A stretch of 64,000 nt of DNA, taken from contig CAIYDY010000441.1 of NCBI GenBank assembly GCA_903925015.1, positions 1 to 64,000 on the forward strand. Direction: 5' to 3'. The notes below the pieces were generated by a model that saw only the letters and a program-made list of their open reading frames with translations, was not told where the DNA came from and did not search any database. The stretch is from an uncultured Acidobacteriia bacterium (GTDB lineage Bacteria; Acidobacteriota; Terriglobia; Bryobacterales; Bryobacteraceae). Positions 17,611-26,415 of this stretch are shown here, one piece after another; positions within the stretch are counted from its first letter, which is position 1; every line of letters begins with the position of its first letter. Both the position numbers and the translations under genes were made by a program.

Positions 17611-18606
17611 TTAAGACGCAACGGCGCAGTAGGTGAGGAGCGAGACATAGACGGCAGGCAGGATGCGGGAGCAGAGCCAGTCGAAGCGCATTGAGGCGTC
17701 CTCCCGACCTTGGTACGAAAGTTGGACCGAGCAGATGGTGCCCAGGATGGAAGTGGCGACATAGGTCATTGCACCCATGATCAACCTGTCGGCCATCGTG
17801 ATGCTTGCGCTTTCGGGGAGCATGCCGTTGATGGAAAACGATGTTGCAGCCACGGCAAAAATCGCCCCCGTGCCCAAGCCAACCCTCGGGCTCAAATCCC
17901 TGGGACGCACGAAGAACGCCAAGTAGGCGACCAGCACGGATACGAACAGGCCCAGAAAGAGTTTCACAAACCGTCCGTAACCCGGTCTTGCGATGAACGT
18001 GGAATAGACGTAGCGCGAAAACAGGGCTTGGGTACTTTGCTCTTCGGGTGATGTTGTGTCGGGCTGGACGCGGACCTTGTAGCGGTGGGCGGTGATGCTG
18101 GGTGCGGTGCGGGAGATCGTCCAGCCCGGAACTCGGACATCCTCGGCGGCTCCAATATAGGCGCTGTCCGGCTGGTAGACCAGTGACTTTGAATCTGCGA
18201 TGCCATCCTCCAACTCGATTGTCAGCTCGTGCTTGTCCAGCGGGAAGCGTTCCATGTTCCCAAATTTGGTGATGGTTGCGGCTATGCGGGCGGAGGCGAC
18301 GTTGAGGTCGCCAACCCTTTTCACAGTGATTGCTGATTTTGAATTGATGCGGCCGTTGACCAATTGGAGCGAATCCAGTGGGTGGAGCGAATCGTCCGTC
18401 CAGCGGCACCACACGTAGAAATCGACATTGAAGGAGTTGTTCTTGAGGTCGACTCCGTAGATTTGGTTCACGAAGGTTCCCACTGTGACGACCGCGGGTT
18501 TGGGCGTTGCGTGGCCTGGAGTTTGCAGTGCCGGAATGAGGCACAGAGCCAAAATTAGGCTAAAGTATTGCGAGACAAGTGCCGATAAGAAGGTTGGAGG
18601 CAACAT
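17611..18606 (-). CDS. Pentameric ligand-gated ion channel homologue (prokaryotic Cys-loop-type)
   Basis: 331 residues, close to GLIC/ELIC size. A signal peptide (to about residue 33) precedes a beta-sandwich ectodomain with the family's early motif NNSFNVDFYVWCRWTDD and a Pro-loop FPLDKHELTIELED (no flanking cysteines, as in bacterial members). Four hydrophobic segments follow: KLFLGLFVSVLVAYLAFFV (M1), VGLGTGAIFAVAATSFSI (M2, pore), RLIMGAMTYVATSILGTI (M3) and SRILPAVYVSLLTYCAVA (M4). The M2-M3 stretch NGMLPESASITMADRLIMGA aligns with the conserved LP....T..D pattern of ELIC/GLIC. The ligand and ion selectivity cannot be read. ATG 18606 overlaps, on the opposite strand, the ATG of the 56-aa gene at 18605. 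Function inferred from pattern matching by eye. Confidence 0.82.
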   Translation of the reverse strand: MLPPTFLSALVSQYFSLILALCLIPALQTPGHATPKPAVVTVGTFVNQIYGVDLKNNSFNVDFYVWCRWTDDSLHPLDSLQLVNGRINSKSAITVKRVGDLNVASARIAATITKFGNMERFPLDKHELTIELEDGIADSKSLVYQPDSAYIGAAEDVRVPGWTISRTAPSITAHRYKVRVQPDTTSPEEQSTQALFSRYVYSTFIARPGYGRFVKLFLGLFVSVLVAYLAFFVRPRDLSPRVGLGTGAIFAVAATSFSINGMLPESASITMADRLIMGAMTYVATSILGTICSVQLSYQGREDASMRFDWLCSRILPAVYVSLLTYCAVAS

Positions 18607-18775
18607 GCAGATTTCACCAGTATCGAACGTTGCGGCAATTCAGGGCACAGGTGCACCTTTGGCATCGGTAGCAAAGGCACCTGCGGCCGCACCCGGAGAC
18701 AGCGTTCATTTGAGCGGTGCGGCCCGGGCCCAAATCGCCGCCGGGGATGCCGACGGCGATGGGGATGGACATTAG
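18605..18775 (+). CDS. 56-aa peptide with acidic DxDG tail, divergent from the channel gene
   Basis: ATG 18605 is preceded by GGAGG (18596-18600) at ideal spacing, the main evidence that it is real. The product begins MQISPVSNVAAIQGTG, has an Ala/Pro-rich middle, a GDSVHLSGAARAQIAA segment and ends in DADGDGDGH, an Asp/Gly run like an EF-hand loop. There is no signal peptide or membrane helix. The DSVxLSxxA segment recalls short motifs of flagellar/axial proteins but I cannot assign a family. Its start codon shares CATG with the channel gene, so the ribosome site lies within the channel's coding DNA and the promoter must as well. Confidence 0.6.
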   Translation: MQISPVSNVAAIQGTGAPLASVAKAPAAAPGDSVHLSGAARAQIAAGDADGDGDGH

Positions 18776-18784
18776 GCCCGTAGG

Positions 18785-21700
18785 CTACTTTCCGGCATCC
18801 AGGTGGTCCCAATTCAGAATCGCGTTGAACGCAAGGAAGTAGGTTCCCTGCGTCTGCCAGCGCCAGAAGGGACGGAGGGCGAAAAGTACGATATGGCCCT
18901 TACCGAGGGTGACATCGACGGCGAGTGCGCGATTCGAAAGCGCTTCGCCGCCGGTCAGGGTACCGGAAAGGAGCATGTCGTTGGCGTTGGTTGGGAAGCG
19001 CATGATGACGCGGGGACGGTCGACCGGCACCATAGATGGGCCGTTGAAGGCTCCGCCGCGACCTCCTGCTGCCGCGGTGTCCGGGTTCGGAGTCGCGCCG
19101 GGAGCTCCTGTGGCTGCACCACCGCGACCGCCACCCCTACCGCCACGTCCACCGCCGCCCGCCGGAGCTGCGTCGGCGGGGGAAACGGGGCCCGCACCAC
19201 CAAGGATCGGGGTTGGGACCGACGCTCCGATCCCTTCAAAGGTGGAAATATGGATGCCGTTGGCGTTTGGTGTCACATTCTGGCCCTCTGCTGCTCCAAC
19301 TGCACCGCCACGTCCACCACCGCCCGCCGCTGTTGGAACGTTGAAGACGGGGTCTTGGTTGAAGTAAATCGGGAGGTCGCCCGCAGGGTAGCCGTAAGCG
19401 ATGGGGCTCTTGGTGTCCGCGAAGGTGCCGCGCATTACGGAGCCTCGGGCGAAAAGGTTCGCCGGGTGCTCGACGGTGACGCCGGAACTCATGTGGAATT
19501 CGGCCATCAGGGTGGACGTGGAACCCTCAGTGATCAAGGTGCCGCCGTCCTGTACAAATTTGGCCAGTTCCATCAGACCGTCCAAGCCAAGGCCACCGCG
19601 GATGTCATCGCTCTGGTCGAGTTGGCCCAAGTGAGGGGTGATGTCGGACTTTTTGTACGGAATGGGATCCTTGCCGGACATGGGGATGCCGGTGATCATG
19701 GATTGCGACGTGCCGCCGGTATGGGGGAAGATGATGACGTCGTACTTGGAGCGAAGATTGCCTTCGCGCAGTTTCTGGTCGGCGAAGTAGGTGTACGGGA
19801 CGCCGTAGGTATCTAGGGCGGCGCGAACCCATCCTTCGTCCTGGGTGCGAGTCCAAGAGTGGACGTAACCGATACGGGGGAGCTTGATTTCGTGTGTTTT
19901 GACAGTGGGTAGGGCCGGTGCGGCCACTCCGGAGAGGCCGAACTCTTTCAGCGACGCGTCGAGGCGGCCACCGCCTTCGGGCACGATGAATGCGCCGGCG
20001 CGGAACTTCCTGCCTGCGACTTCGAAATCGTCCTCGGCTGCCAGCATTTTCACGTCCCTGTTCTTGTACCGGAAGGACATGAGGGCGTTGTCGGTAGTGT
20101 GTTCGATCACTAGGACACCTCCGTTGCCGGATACGCCGCCAGCGGGTTTGGCATCCGAAGTGAGAAGCGTCATGCGCTGGTCGAGAACGGCTTTGCTGGT
20201 GACCGGCGTCACCTTCACGTTGCGCATGTACTGCATGGTCCAGCCGGTGTCGTCATAGGGACGGGGGTTTTGCGGAGGGTAGTTCTGGATGCTGAAGTAC
20301 ATGTCGGCCATGGTGCGGTAGGGTTGGTCGCCGCGGACGATGTAGTCGCCGGTATCCACCTTGAGATCGCCGGCTTGGAAAGCGGAATCCACTTTGTGGA
20401 CTTCGAGACCTTGGTGGCGGAGGTCGTTCAGCATATCCGTGGCATCGACGCCGCGCTTCTGGCCTGCCGGGACGTGCCATGCATAAACAGGGCCGTCCTT
20501 GCCCTTGTCGATGGACCGTTTATTTTTGAGCCAGTAGTTTTCCAGGTAGAGTTCGCGGTCGACGCCCACCTTGTGGATGGCGATGAGCAAGGCCGATTCC
20601 TGGATGTTGGTATTGTTGCGGGGACCCCACTTGATGGAAGCCAGCGGGGGATTCGGGCGGTACCATTCACGGCTGGTGGCGCTGGGCTGGAGTTGGAGGT
20701 TGTCGACGATGTCCGGTCCGTAGCTCTGCACTTCATAGAACCGGCCGAAGGAGTTGTGGGTGGTGGCGATCCAGAGCAGGTAGTTGGGGACCCAGCCATC
20801 GTAGAAGCCGTAGGTCCAGACGCCGGGGACGCTGCGTTTGGCCATTTCCATGACTTCGGTTTCGGCCAGCATCCACCATTCGTCCACTGAGATGGGATCG
20901 AGGGAATTGTTGTAGGGGCCGGTACCGGTGGAAACGTAGAGATACGACTGGGCCTCGTGGAGGTCGTGGCCAACGGTGGGGTGCCAATCGACCAGAGCTT
21001 GGGTGATGTGCTTGGTGAGTTTGAGGTATTGGCCCATGCCGTCGCGATTGTTGTCGTGCTGGACGTACTTGCCCCAGTACATGAGCGGCGGGCGGGGCTT
21101 GCCGGTCTTCTTGCCGTAGTAGTAGGTGTCGACGGCCTTTTCCCGGCCATCGACTTCGATCACGGGGGTTAGAAAAGTGATGACATTGTTCCGGATGGAC
21201 TGGATGAAGGGTGTTTCCTCGACAATGAGGCGGTAGGCGAGCTCGATCAGCATCTCCGGGCCGCCGGTTTCGGGCGAGTGGATGCCGGAAAGGGCCCAAT
21301 AGAGGGGCTTGGCTGTGTGGATCAGCTCTTTGGCCTGCGCCTCTGTGATTTTGCGGGGGTCGCCGAGCTTGGCGAGCATGTCCTTGTACTTGTCGAGGTC
21401 CTTGATGGTGGCCTCGTCGGCGATCGCGAGGACGACGAGGTCACGGCCTTCCTCGGTCTGGCCGAGCTTCCAGAACTTGGCGCGCGGGGAGGCCTTGCCG
21501 AGCGCTTCGTAGTAGCGGTTGATATCGGCGGCATAGGTGAGCTCACCGGGGGTGCCGGGGATGCGGCCGAAGAATTTCAGGGGCGAGGGGACCGTGTCGG
21601 ACACCGGCATGTGGTCGACGAGCTCGGTCGTGATGCGGGGATCCTGGAGGTATTGCTTGATGAGTTTGCCGTATTCCTCATCCTGCTTCTGGGGAGCTGG

Positions 21701-21820
21701 GGTTGTCGGAGCAGTTGCAGCGGCGGGTTTGGCTTTTCGATTCTGGGCTGGTGCGCTTGCAAGGATCAGGCAGGCAAGGGTGATGAGCGTGGCGACGCGT
21801 GTCTTCATCGTACTTGGCAT
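18785..21820 (-). CDS. Exported M14-family zinc carboxypeptidase-like protein with C-terminal amidotransferase-like domain
   Basis: 1011 residues; a signal peptide (TRVATLITLACLILASAPAQ) follows either ATG 21820 or ATG 21808. The M14 domain has the zinc motif HxxE in SGIHSPETGGPEM and a downstream zinc-ligand region in VGHDLHEAQSYLY. Beyond about residue 600 there is a class I amidotransferase/ThuA-like fold (YDVIIFPHTGGTS; MELAKFVQDGGTLITEGSTS), a known combination in large exported M14 proteins. Two Gly/Arg/Ala-rich tracts (encoded around 19020-19170 and 19280-19330) interrupt the C-terminal part. It probably degrades peptides or peptidoglycan-derived peptides in the periplasm or outside. 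No clear operon partner. Confidence 0.85.
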   Translation of the reverse strand: MPSTMKTRVATLITLACLILASAPAQNRKAKPAAATAPTTPAPQKQDEEYGKLIKQYLQDPRITTELVDHMPVSDTVPSPLKFFGRIPGTPGELTYAADINRYYEALGKASPRAKFWKLGQTEEGRDLVVLAIADEATIKDLDKYKDMLAKLGDPRKITEAQAKELIHTAKPLYWALSGIHSPETGGPEMLIELAYRLIVEETPFIQSIRNNVITFLTPVIEVDGREKAVDTYYYGKKTGKPRPPLMYWGKYVQHDNNRDGMGQYLKLTKHITQALVDWHPTVGHDLHEAQSYLYVSTGTGPYNNSLDPISVDEWWMLAETEVMEMAKRSVPGVWTYGFYDGWVPNYLLWIATTHNSFGRFYEVQSYGPDIVDNLQLQPSATSREWYRPNPPLASIKWGPRNNTNIQESALLIAIHKVGVDRELYLENYWLKNKRSIDKGKDGPVYAWHVPAGQKRGVDATDMLNDLRHQGLEVHKVDSAFQAGDLKVDTGDYIVRGDQPYRTMADMYFSIQNYPPQNPRPYDDTGWTMQYMRNVKVTPVTSKAVLDQRMTLLTSDAKPAGGVSGNGGVLVIEHTTDNALMSFRYKNRDVKMLAAEDDFEVAGRKFRAGAFIVPEGGGRLDASLKEFGLSGVAAPALPTVKTHEIKLPRIGYVHSWTRTQDEGWVRAALDTYGVPYTYFADQKLREGNLRSKYDVIIFPHTGGTSQSMITGIPMSGKDPIPYKKSDITPHLGQLDQSDDIRGGLGLDGLMELAKFVQDGGTLITEGSTSTLMAEFHMSSGVTVEHPANLFARGSVMRGTFADTKSPIAYGYPAGDLPIYFNQDPVFNVPTAAGGGGRGGAVGAAEGQNVTPNANGIHISTFEGIGASVPTPILGGAGPVSPADAAPAGGGGRGGRGGGRGGAATGAPGATPNPDTAAAGGRGGAFNGPSMVPVDRPRVIMRFPTNANDMLLSGTLTGGEALSNRALAVDVTLGKGHIVLFALRPFWRWQTQGTYFLAFNAILNWDHLDAGK

Positions 21821-21920
21821 CGTAACATCTCACGACCAATGCCGATCACGCAAAACAGGCAGAGCCCTAACTGCAATGAACAATTATTTTATGGGAGTTT
21901 GCGGAGAACCCGCATTGGAT

Positions 21921-21997
<77 letters not shown>

Positions 21998-22066
21998 AAA
22001 CCATCATAGCGCAGGGTCATCGAATCGTCAAATTCTAGACGCACTTTCTTGAGAAATTCCTTCCGG

Positions 22067-23056
22067 TCAGCGGACGGACGCGCCGACGGAGCGCAGTTTC
22101 ACGGCGAATTCGAGCGCGCGGATCAAGCTGACGGTGGACGCAACCCCCTTACCTGCGATGTCGAAGGCTGTGCCGTGGTCGACCGAAGTGCGGATGATCG
22201 GGAGTCCCAACGCCACGTTGACGCCGTTTTCGAAGTCGAGGAGTTTGAGGGGCACGTGGCCTTGGTCGTGGTACATGCAGACGATGACGTCGAATTTCTT
22301 CTTGCGCACGGCCATGTGGAAGACGGTGTCGGGGGGGAAGGGGCCATCGACAGGCATGCCCTGGGCCTGGGCCCATTCCACGGCGGGTCGAATTTCCTGG
22401 ATCTCCTCCAAGCCGAAGAGGCCATTTTCGCCGGCGTGCGGGTTCAAGCCGGCGACTGCGATGCGGGGATTCGACATCAGGCGCGAAACCGCCTCCCACG
22501 TGAGGCGGAGGATCGTCTGGATGCGCTCCCTCTTGGCCGCATGGATGGCATTCTGGAGCGACATGTGGGTGCTGACGTGGGTGACGATGAGTTGGTCGGA
22601 GGCCAACATGATGGTGACATCGTCGGAACCACAGAGTTCGCCGATGAGTTCGGTGTGGCCGGTGAATACGGGGTCGGTGAGTTGGGTGGCCTCCTTATTC
22701 ATGGGGAGGGTTACCATGGCGGCGATCTCACCTGCGAGCGCCGCGTGGGTGGCGGAAACGACGTAGGCTCGGGCGGCGGCACCGGAAGCCGCGCTGAGTT
22801 CCCCGGGCCGGATGCCGTCGGGGGTTAGCAGGCGGTGGTCGATGACGTTGAGGACGCCGGGGGCGTGTTCCAGCGGCGAAACGACGGACCGGATTTCAAC
22901 GCCATAGCCGAGGGCGCGGTTGTAGTGGTCGAGGGCGGCGGTATCGCCATAGACGACGACCGGGTGGTGGATCTCGCCGTTGGCCCAAGCTTTCAGGAGA
23001 ATTTCGGGTCCGACTCCGCTCGAATCGCCAATCGTAATGCCGTAGATATCCGCCAT
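22067..23056 (-). CDS. pdxA: 4-hydroxythreonine-4-phosphate dehydrogenase
   Basis: 329 residues, the family length. It carries the N-terminal GITIGDSSGVGPEI, and the three metal-binding histidines are visible in FTGHTELIGELCG, GLNPHAGENGLFG and SVDHGTAFDIAGKG; MYHDQGHVPLKLL is the conserved phosphate/NAD region. The enzyme oxidises and decarboxylates 4-phosphohydroxy-threonine in DXP-dependent vitamin B6 synthesis. ATG 23056 leaves a 56-bp divergent gap to the helix-hairpin-helix gene. No other pdx gene is in the window. Confidence 0.96.
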   Translation of the reverse strand: MADIYGITIGDSSGVGPEILLKAWANGEIHHPVVVYGDTAALDHYNRALGYGVEIRSVVSPLEHAPGVLNVIDHRLLTPDGIRPGELSAASGAAARAYVVSATHAALAGEIAAMVTLPMNKEATQLTDPVFTGHTELIGELCGSDDVTIMLASDQLIVTHVSTHMSLQNAIHAAKRERIQTILRLTWEAVSRLMSNPRIAVAGLNPHAGENGLFGLEEIQEIRPAVEWAQAQGMPVDGPFPPDTVFHMAVRKKKFDVIVCMYHDQGHVPLKLLDFENGVNVALGLPIIRTSVDHGTAFDIAGKGVASTVSLIRALEFAVKLRSVGASVR

Positions 23057-23112
23057 TCCTCCAGTTTGACAGGGTGCCGTGAACTGGTAAGCTCGGAAGG
23101 AAACGAGTCCCT

Positions 23113-23445
23113 ATGCGAACAATCACCCGAATCCTCCTCATTGCATTCGCGGCATTCACACTAGCTGCCGCACCACAAGCCGATTCCAAGAAAGCAGCAC
23201 CCAAGGCCGCACCGAAAACGGAAACCAAGGCAGACGCGAAAGCTGCGCCCAAGGCAGCCCTGCTCGACCTGAACTCGGCGACCGCCGCCGAGTTGGATGC
23301 ACTGCCAGGTATCGGAAAGGCTTATAGCGCCAAGATCATCGCGGGCCGTCCCTACCGCGCCAAGAACGAACTGGTGGACAAGAAGATCATTCCTGCGGCG
23401 ACGTACGCGAAGATCAAGGACTTGGTGATCGCGAAGCAAAAGTAG
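23113..23445 (+). CDS. Exported helix-hairpin-helix protein (ComEA-like)
   Basis: 110 residues: a signal peptide ([18 protein letters not shown]), a Lys/Ala/Pro-rich linker (~residues 22-48), then a ComEA-type HhH domain ([40 protein letters not shown]). ComEA proteins bind DNA non-specifically in the periplasm during natural transformation. The positively charged linker would add DNA affinity. A GGAAGG ribosome site precedes ATG 23113. No other competence genes are adjacent, so a role in DNA uptake is an inference from the domain. Confidence 0.88.
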   Translation: MRTITRILLIAFAAFTLAAAPQADSKKAAPKAAPKTETKADAKAAPKAALLDLNSATAAELDALPGIGKAYSAKIIAGRPYRAKNELVDKKIIPAATYAKIKDLVIAKQK

Positions 23446-23483
23446 ACTAGTGTCCCGGTGGGCGGGGTTATATACTGGCGCTC

Positions 23484-24986
23484 ATGTCCCCAACCCCTTC
23501 CCGCCGGGAATTCCTTGGTTCCGCCGCTGCTGCGATGGCCGGGGCTGGATCTCTCGCCGCGCAGAAGACGAAACGTCCGAACATCCTATTCACCATCCAC
23601 GATGACTGGAGCCACGGCCACGCGGGAGCCTACGGCTGCACTTGGGTCAAAACGCCTGTGTTCGACCGAGTGGCTCGGGAGGGTGTATTGTTTGCCAATG
23701 CCTTCACGTCGAATCCAAAATGCAGCCCCTGCCGGGCGACCATCCTGACGGGTCGGAACTCGTGGCAACTCAAAGAGGCAATCAACCACTACAGCATTTT
23801 TCCGAACGAGTTTGCGGTGTATCCAGCCCAGTTGGAACAAGCAGGTTACCACGTGGGCTTAACCGGCAAGGGGTGGGGTCCGGGCGATTTCAAGTCCACC
23901 GGTTTCGACCACAATCCTGCGGGCAAGGAATACCAGCAGCACAAACTCAAGCCGCCGACAGACTCGATTGCGCCCAACGACTACGCGAAGAATTTTGAAG
24001 CGTTCCTGGCCGAAAAGCCCGCCGACAAGCCCTTCTGCTTCTGGATGGGCGGGCAGGAACCTCATCGCCCGTATGAACCCGGTTCGGGATTGCGGGCCGG
24101 GAAGAAATTGGCCGAAATCACGGTGCCGAAGTATCTGCCCGACAACCGCGTGACGCGCAGCGACCTAGCCGATTATGCGTTGGAGGTGGAGTGGTTCGAC
24201 ACGCAGGTGGGCAAGGCGCTGAAGCATTTGGAGGACATCGGCGAACTGGACAACACCTTGGTGGTGATGACGAGCGACCATGGGATGCCTTTTCCACGGG
24301 TCAAAGGACAGATCTACGAGGAAGGCTTCCATATTCCGCTAGCGGTGAGGTGGGGCAAGAACCTCGGGACCGGTCGGACGGTTGAGGATTTCATCAGCAC
24401 GCGCGATTTTGCTCCGACCTTCATGGAACTGGCCGGACTGCCCGCCGCTGGCACCATGACTGGCAAGAGCTTCCTGGATGTTCTCAAGAGCGGTAAATCC
24501 GGGATCGTGGATACCTCGCGGAACACCATGCTAATCGCCAAGGAACGCCACGATTTGGGGCGGCCGAATGATGCGGGGTATCCCGTCCGGGCCCTGCGCG
24601 ACCGGAAGTTCCTGTATGTGCGGAACTATGAACCCGACCGATGGCCGGCGGGTGATCCCGAGACAGGGTACCGGAATGTGGACGATGGCCCGACGAAGAC
24701 CGACATGATATCCCGCTTCGACAAGTACTACCAAATGTCGTTCGGCAAGCGTCCGGCGGAGGAGTTGTACATGGTCGACAAAGACCCCGATTGCATGGAC
24801 GACCTGGCCACCAACTTGGAGTACGCGGCGATCAAGCGGCAGATGCGCGAACGGATGGAGGAAACGCTGCGGGGCGAGGGCGATCCGAGAATGCTGGGAC
24901 GGGCGGATTTCTTCGATACGATTCTGTACACCGGTCCGCGCAACCATTCCTACGAAAACTGGCTGAAGTTCAGCAAGGCGAAATAG
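23484..24986 (+). CDS. Exported sulfatase (alkaline phosphatase superfamily)
   Basis: 500 residues. The twin-arginine-like leader SRREFLGSAAAAMAGAGSLA precedes the sulfatase core NILFTIHDDWSHGHAGAYGC with metal-binding Asp pair, and the CxPxR sulfatase signature is CSPCRATILTGRN, whose first Cys would be converted to formylglycine. DHGMPFPRVKGQIYEEGFHI is the second metal-binding block. It likely removes sulfate esters from polysaccharides or glycolipids after export. A TATACT box (23471-23476) lies 7 bp before ATG 23484 and there is no ribosome-binding site, so the message may be leaderless. A second sulfatase lies at 39553-41073. Confidence 0.93.
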   Translation: MSPTPSRREFLGSAAAAMAGAGSLAAQKTKRPNILFTIHDDWSHGHAGAYGCTWVKTPVFDRVAREGVLFANAFTSNPKCSPCRATILTGRNSWQLKEAINHYSIFPNEFAVYPAQLEQAGYHVGLTGKGWGPGDFKSTGFDHNPAGKEYQQHKLKPPTDSIAPNDYAKNFEAFLAEKPADKPFCFWMGGQEPHRPYEPGSGLRAGKKLAEITVPKYLPDNRVTRSDLADYALEVEWFDTQVGKALKHLEDIGELDNTLVVMTSDHGMPFPRVKGQIYEEGFHIPLAVRWGKNLGTGRTVEDFISTRDFAPTFMELAGLPAAGTMTGKSFLDVLKSGKSGIVDTSRNTMLIAKERHDLGRPNDAGYPVRALRDRKFLYVRNYEPDRWPAGDPETGYRNVDDGPTKTDMISRFDKYYQMSFGKRPAEELYMVDKDPDCMDDLATNLEYAAIKRQMRERMEETLRGEGDPRMLGRADFFDTILYTGPRNHSYENWLKFSKAK

Positions 24987-24999
24987 ATCGGGAACCGGG

Positions 25000-25755
25000 C
25001 TAGGGGCGGGGGTGCCAGTCCGGAACTTCATCGGGTCCTGCGGGCCAGTCGAGGACTTCAGCCGGACGGTAGCGCGATTTGTAGCTCAGGGATTGGCAAC
25101 CGTCCACCCAGTAGCCGAAGTAGGCATAGTCCATGCCCGCATCCTTGGCGTAGGACAACTGGTTCAGGATGGCGAAGGTGCCGGGTGAGCGGGGTCGCCA
25201 AGCGGGATCGTAGTAGCAATACACCAGCGAAATGGCACCGGGGGAGCCGGGGAGACGGACTTCGTCCATGATGGATACGCCGAGGAGCCGGTCGTCTTGG
25301 AAGTAGAGCCACTGGAGGGCGAAAGCGTCGGAATCGGTGTGGAAGGGATCGACGACAAAATCGTCGATGTACTCGGCCGCAGCAGTGTTCTTGTGGCGCC
25401 AGCCGCGGAAATCGGCCATGAAGTCGTGGTACTGGTTGAAGATCCGCAAATGCTCAATGGTTGCGTAGGCGGGGTGCAGCTCGGCGCGGACATTGGAGTT
25501 GGCGCGCATCACACGGCGATGTGAGGCGGAGAGTTCGAAATCCTGTACGGGAATTCGGAGGCTGCGGCATTCGCGGCAGGTGCCGCAGACCGGGCGAAAG
25601 ATGTAGCGGCCGAAGCGGCGGTACCCGCGCACCAAGAGGTCTGCGTACTCGGCTGCGGTGACGTTGGCGACGATTTGGTATTCCAGCGATGAAAGCTGGT
25701 CGGGCAGGTAGGAGCATGTGCGTGGATTTTCCACGACGCGGAACAGTTCGGTCAT
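25000..25755 (-). CDS. bpt: Aspartate/glutamate leucyltransferase (Bpt, L/F-transferase-type N-end rule enzyme)
   Basis: 251 residues from ATG 25755; upstream in-frame sequence is the antisense shadow of the TetR gene. N-terminal CSYLPDQLSSLEYQIV and the Cys-rich block FRPVCGTCRECRSLRIPVQD are family signatures, followed by the GNAT-like ATE C-domain (YYDPAWRPRSPGTFAILNQL; YFGYWVDGCQSLSYKSRYRP). It adds Leu to N-terminal Asp/Glu of proteins, marking them for ClpS/ClpAP. Its ATG overlaps the TetR stop (ATGA, 25752-25755), so it is translationally coupled to the regulator. Confidence 0.92.
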   Translation of the reverse strand: MTELFRVVENPRTCSYLPDQLSSLEYQIVANVTAAEYADLLVRGYRRFGRYIFRPVCGTCRECRSLRIPVQDFELSASHRRVMRANSNVRAELHPAYATIEHLRIFNQYHDFMADFRGWRHKNTAAAEYIDDFVVDPFHTDSDAFALQWLYFQDDRLLGVSIMDEVRLPGSPGAISLVYCYYDPAWRPRSPGTFAILNQLSYAKDAGMDYAYFGYWVDGCQSLSYKSRYRPAEVLDWPAGPDEVPDWHPRP

Positions 25756-26354
25756 CGGATGGCGATTCCCTCGCGGAGGGACCGGGTGGCTAGTTCGATT
25801 ACGCGGTCCTCGAGTGCCAGATGGCCGTCCATGGTGAGCATGGCGACGCCGTGGACGGAAGCCCAAAGGACGCGCGCCATGCCAAGCGGATCGCCTGGAA
25901 TCACCCGACCGTCGGCCTGGGAGAGGACCACCGCATTCAGCAGGACCTGAAACGCCTGGCCTCCATCGGCCATCAACTCGGGGTAGCTGCACCAGTCCGC
26001 CGCGATGCGACCAAACATGGCACGGTAGTAGCCTTGGTTGGCCAAGGCGAACCGGACATAAGCATGGCCCAGGGCGGCGATGGGATCGGGATTGGCCTCC
26101 GGGTTTTTGAGCGCGTCGTTCCAAGTGTCTTGCAAGGTTGTCCGCAAGAGGCGGAAACCCTCAGAGGCGACGCGGGCCATCAACGCCGCTTTGTCAGAGA
26201 AATGGCGGTAGAGTGCAGTTCGGGAAACACCCACCTTGGCACCGACGGCGCGAAGGGTCAGAGCGTCCACACCCTCGATCCGAATCGTTTCCAAGGCCGA
26301 TTCGAGGAGTGCTGCTTCCAGATTTCCGTGGTGGTACCTTTTTGCGGCCAACAA
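25752..26354 (-). CDS. TetR/AcrR-family transcriptional regulator
   Basis: 200 residues from TTG 26354 (or 26351), chosen because AGGTGG sits upstream and the product then begins LLAAKRYHHGNLEAALLESA, the standard TetR N-terminus; the longer open frame to 26417 would read through the operator. Helix-turn-helix is VGAKVGVSRTALYRHFSDKA. The C-terminal ligand domain resembles the TetR_C_33/WHG type (AHG...YYRAMFGRI). It is coupled to bpt by a 4-nt overlap and faces the membrane-protein gene; the perfect palindrome at 26378-26394 in the gap probably mediates autorepression and control of that gene. Confidence 0.88.
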   Translation of the reverse strand: MLAAKRYHHGNLEAALLESALETIRIEGVDALTLRAVGAKVGVSRTALYRHFSDKAALMARVASEGFRLLRTTLQDTWNDALKNPEANPDPIAALGHAYVRFALANQGYYRAMFGRIAADWCSYPELMADGGQAFQVLLNAVVLSQADGRVIPGDPLGMARVLWASVHGVAMLTMDGHLALEDRVIELATRSLREGIAIR

Positions 26355-26377
26355 CTTATCGTACCCCCACCTGTTTA

Positions 26378-26394
26378 TGTTGACACAGTCAACA
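26378..26394. promoter_or_regulatory. Palindromic operator between TetR gene and membrane-protein gene
   Basis: TGTTGAC-ACA-GTCAACA is a perfect 7-bp inverted repeat with a 3-bp spacer. A related GTTGACA follows at 26401-26407, spaced about two helical turns from the first half-site. TTGACA within the palindrome could also be a -35 element for the plus-strand gene, so binding would block transcription. Confidence 0.75.
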
Positions 26395-26415
26395 CCGAAA
26401 GTTGACAATGACAAC

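Noticed and set aside
25756-26124. 123-codon N-terminal extension of bpt
   Set aside because: It is Arg/Pro/Gly-rich and lies entirely opposite or inside the TetR frame; conserved Bpt sequence starts at ATG 25755.
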